This document shows, piece after piece, positions 62,301-64,000 of a stretch of 64,000 nucleotides of DNA (positions are counted from its first letter, which is position 1; the number at the start of each line of letters is the position of its first letter). Location: NCBI GenBank assembly GCA_027574665.1, contig CM050650.1:99297086-99361085 (forward strand), in the 5' to 3' direction. The position numbers were made by a program, and so were the translations under genes. This DNA is from Rhynochetos jubatus (taxonomy: Eukaryota > Chordata > Aves > Eurypygiformes > Rhynochetidae). Below the pieces are notes generated by a model. The model was not told the DNA's origin. It was given only the letters and a program-made list of their open reading frames with translations, and did no database searches.

Positions 62301-64000
62301 CTGTGGTAAATTAAAGATCAGGTTTTTTTGATTCTCTTTTTTAATGTCTCCTCAACATTCTGCAGCATCCCCTTTTGGCTGATTCCCTCGTTTTGACACC
62401 AAAACTCTCCACCGTTAAAGCGAGAGGTGATCCTTTTCACACTGATGGAAGTGCGGGTGTTAGGTGAATTGCAGCATAAAATCAATGCAGATGCAGAAAC
62501 AATTCAAACAACTCCATGTGATGCTTTTCCTGTATATATACCATATGCCTCCTAAGACTTAAGACATATTCCAGTGAATCAGCACCTTTGTTTTAACATT
62601 TGTATAATTGGAATTTAGCCATGTTAATATCTGCAAGAGTACTGCTTCTGCTGTTCATATACTTGCTGAAGAGAACCTAGTGTTATCTACAGAAAATGGG
62701 AGAGGGAGATAACATATAAAGATGACTGTCGATGATCCACATAATAAAACAGGTTCCAAATACATAGATCTCAAACCAACATCCTATGTAGGTCTGTGTC
62801 TTTTCTTAGATTACTGCAGCTCTCAGTTATTATCCACCTGCCTGAATATCAGAGGGGGAAAAAACTGGTGGTAACTTTGAAATACCCAAACCGATTAAGG
62901 TGATTTCTGTTACCACATTGTCCTATGGAAGGTATCTTCGGTCTTTCTTGCTCTTTGAGGTGGGCACGCAGCAGGAGTCCAGCTCTCAGACTCTGACTCT
63001 TACTTTAGGTATTTTTGTTTTCTCAGAGCAAAGGAGAACTTGAAAGAAATACGTTCCTTGATCCAAGTGAAGCCTGGAGAAGGCAAATTCTCTCTCCGGC
63101 ATGTATTTGGGTGCACTTCGACATGTGTCCACTTGCAAGGGGGTTTTGCTCCTAATCCTACATTGCTGCAGGAAGGATTGGTGAGGTCCTTCTTTAGCGT
63201 TGATGGAGGAGACATTAAGAGAAAGGCTCTTTTTCAGTCTGTCCTCCTTTCTGCCTGGGCCTACCAAAGTCCCTTTCTTCTACGAAGCCTTCAGAGAAGC
63301 AGCATGGCCACATTCTCTGGGTCACAGAGGGTGGCTGGCTTGCTTTCAACCCATGGCAATCTGTGGAAACACCCTAGCCTCTTCAGGTAGTTGGCTGAAT
63401 ACTTTACACTAGCCTGAGCCTCGTCTTTACAACACTAAATGTTATCAGTTTCATCCCAAGGTTGCCCCCAGTCAACCTTGGCACCTAACCACGGTAGCCA
63501 TCAGGTTTTCTGGATGCTGCTGGGTTGTTACACTTCAGTCTCTGGGTGGATCTGGTATTTACAAGGTATAGTATCAGGAGTGAGTTCACCTTCATTAGTA
63601 TCCTTACAGTGGGGGAATTTAGGATATATATATTTATATTGATATATATATGGACTTTGGCAGGCAATAGCTCTACCTAAATTCTGAGCCATCTGGAAGC
63701 CATATAGCCATGTTAGCACAGCACTGAACCCAAGCTAATATATCCTGCCCCTCAGCAGGTTTTATTAGCTTGGGCTCAAGCACTGCCTAAGTACAGCTAC
63801 ACAAGTTCTGGTTCAGAGCTGACTTTGGCCGAGATTACACTAGTAAATTAAACAAGCTCAGGAATACTATGGTGTGAAACCAGCCAGAGGGATGACTCTC
63901 TCAGCCTCCCAAACAAGATGACCCCATGGCAGCTGCTCCCCTGGGAGAGGTCCCTGAGGCACTGCCTTGGGGTGCTGGGGACACTGTGGTGGAACTGGCA
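59386..64000 (+). other. BMP5: BMP5 intron 3 (partial)
   Basis: This is intronic sequence after exon 3, starting GTAAGA and continuing past the window edge. I looked for exon 4 (the end of the prodomain and the basic cleavage region) and found no match. It contains an AT simple stretch at 63623-63651 and an unexplained pair of overlapping open frames at about 63000-63390. The last 100 bp is GC-richer. Otherwise it looks like ordinary unique intron DNA. Confidence 0.85.

Noticed and set aside
63000..63390. Overlapping open frames on both strands (116 codons plus, 93 codons minus) in intron 3, considered as BMP5 exon 4 or a retroelement
   Set aside because: Neither frame resembles the BMP5 exon 4 region (no RSINVKSAG-type start, no basic cleavage site), no recognised repeat motif was found, and lengths are within what chance allows.
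1..64000. tRNA, rRNA, CRISPR arrays, bacterial-type operons or an intact retrovirus
   Set aside because: No cloverleaf with A/B boxes, no regularly spaced repeats and no gag/pol/env-like coding sequence were recognised; the window is ordinary vertebrate intergenic and intronic DNA around one gene.

Overview
This is a vertebrate, almost certainly avian, genomic window. Two things point to a bird. Several dispersed repeats are CR1 LINE 3' ends, with the diagnostic '...CCATTCTATGATTCTATG' style tail and the GAGCAACCTGGTCTAGTGG block. The only recognisable protein-coding gene reads as an amniote bone morphogenetic protein 5 (BMP5). I cannot name the species. The rest is typical AT-rich non-coding DNA with short poly-A/poly-T runs and few repeats.

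Layout: (1) About 1-29,200 is intergenic upstream DNA. It holds a roughly 700-bp CR1 fragment (7545-8238), a probable LTR-like avian repeat (about 6735-6985), an ancient LINE tail (about 3590-3690), a strong CTCF-type motif (8683-8696), and no supportable gene. (2) About 29,230-30,082 is the presumed BMP5 promoter/leader. It has a TATA-like element at 29758-29765, several upstream AUGs, and a long pyrimidine tract that ends in AAAG directly at the start codon. (3) BMP5 coding exon 1 is 30083-30566, intron 1 is 30567-53533 (23.0 kb), exon 2 is 53534-53726, intron 2 is 53727-59236 (5.5 kb), and exon 3 is 59237-59385. Intron 3 runs off the right edge.

The three exons join in frame (484 + 193 + 149 nt; all junctions are phase 1 or phase 2 and match each other). 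They encode residues 1-275 plus one base of codon 276: the signal peptide and most of the TGF-beta-type prodomain. The furin site and the cysteine-knot mature ligand lie in later exons outside the window. BMP5 is identified over its paralogues BMP6 and BMP7 by prodomain residues such as [10 protein letters not shown], where BMP6/7 have LQLS.

The remaining content is intronic CR1 tails (about 38488, 41111, 43105, 55591-55783), a perfect compound pentanucleotide microsatellite (41706-41820), AT-rich simple sequence, and several non-repetitive stretches with clustered transcription-factor motifs. The latter can only be called candidate enhancers, because no alignment could be run. I found no novel molecular system. 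The best second-look items are the CTCF motif, the splice-acceptor-like tract at the start codon, the weak exon 2 donor, the inverted CR1 pair, the compound microsatellite and the paired E-box palindrome in intron 2.
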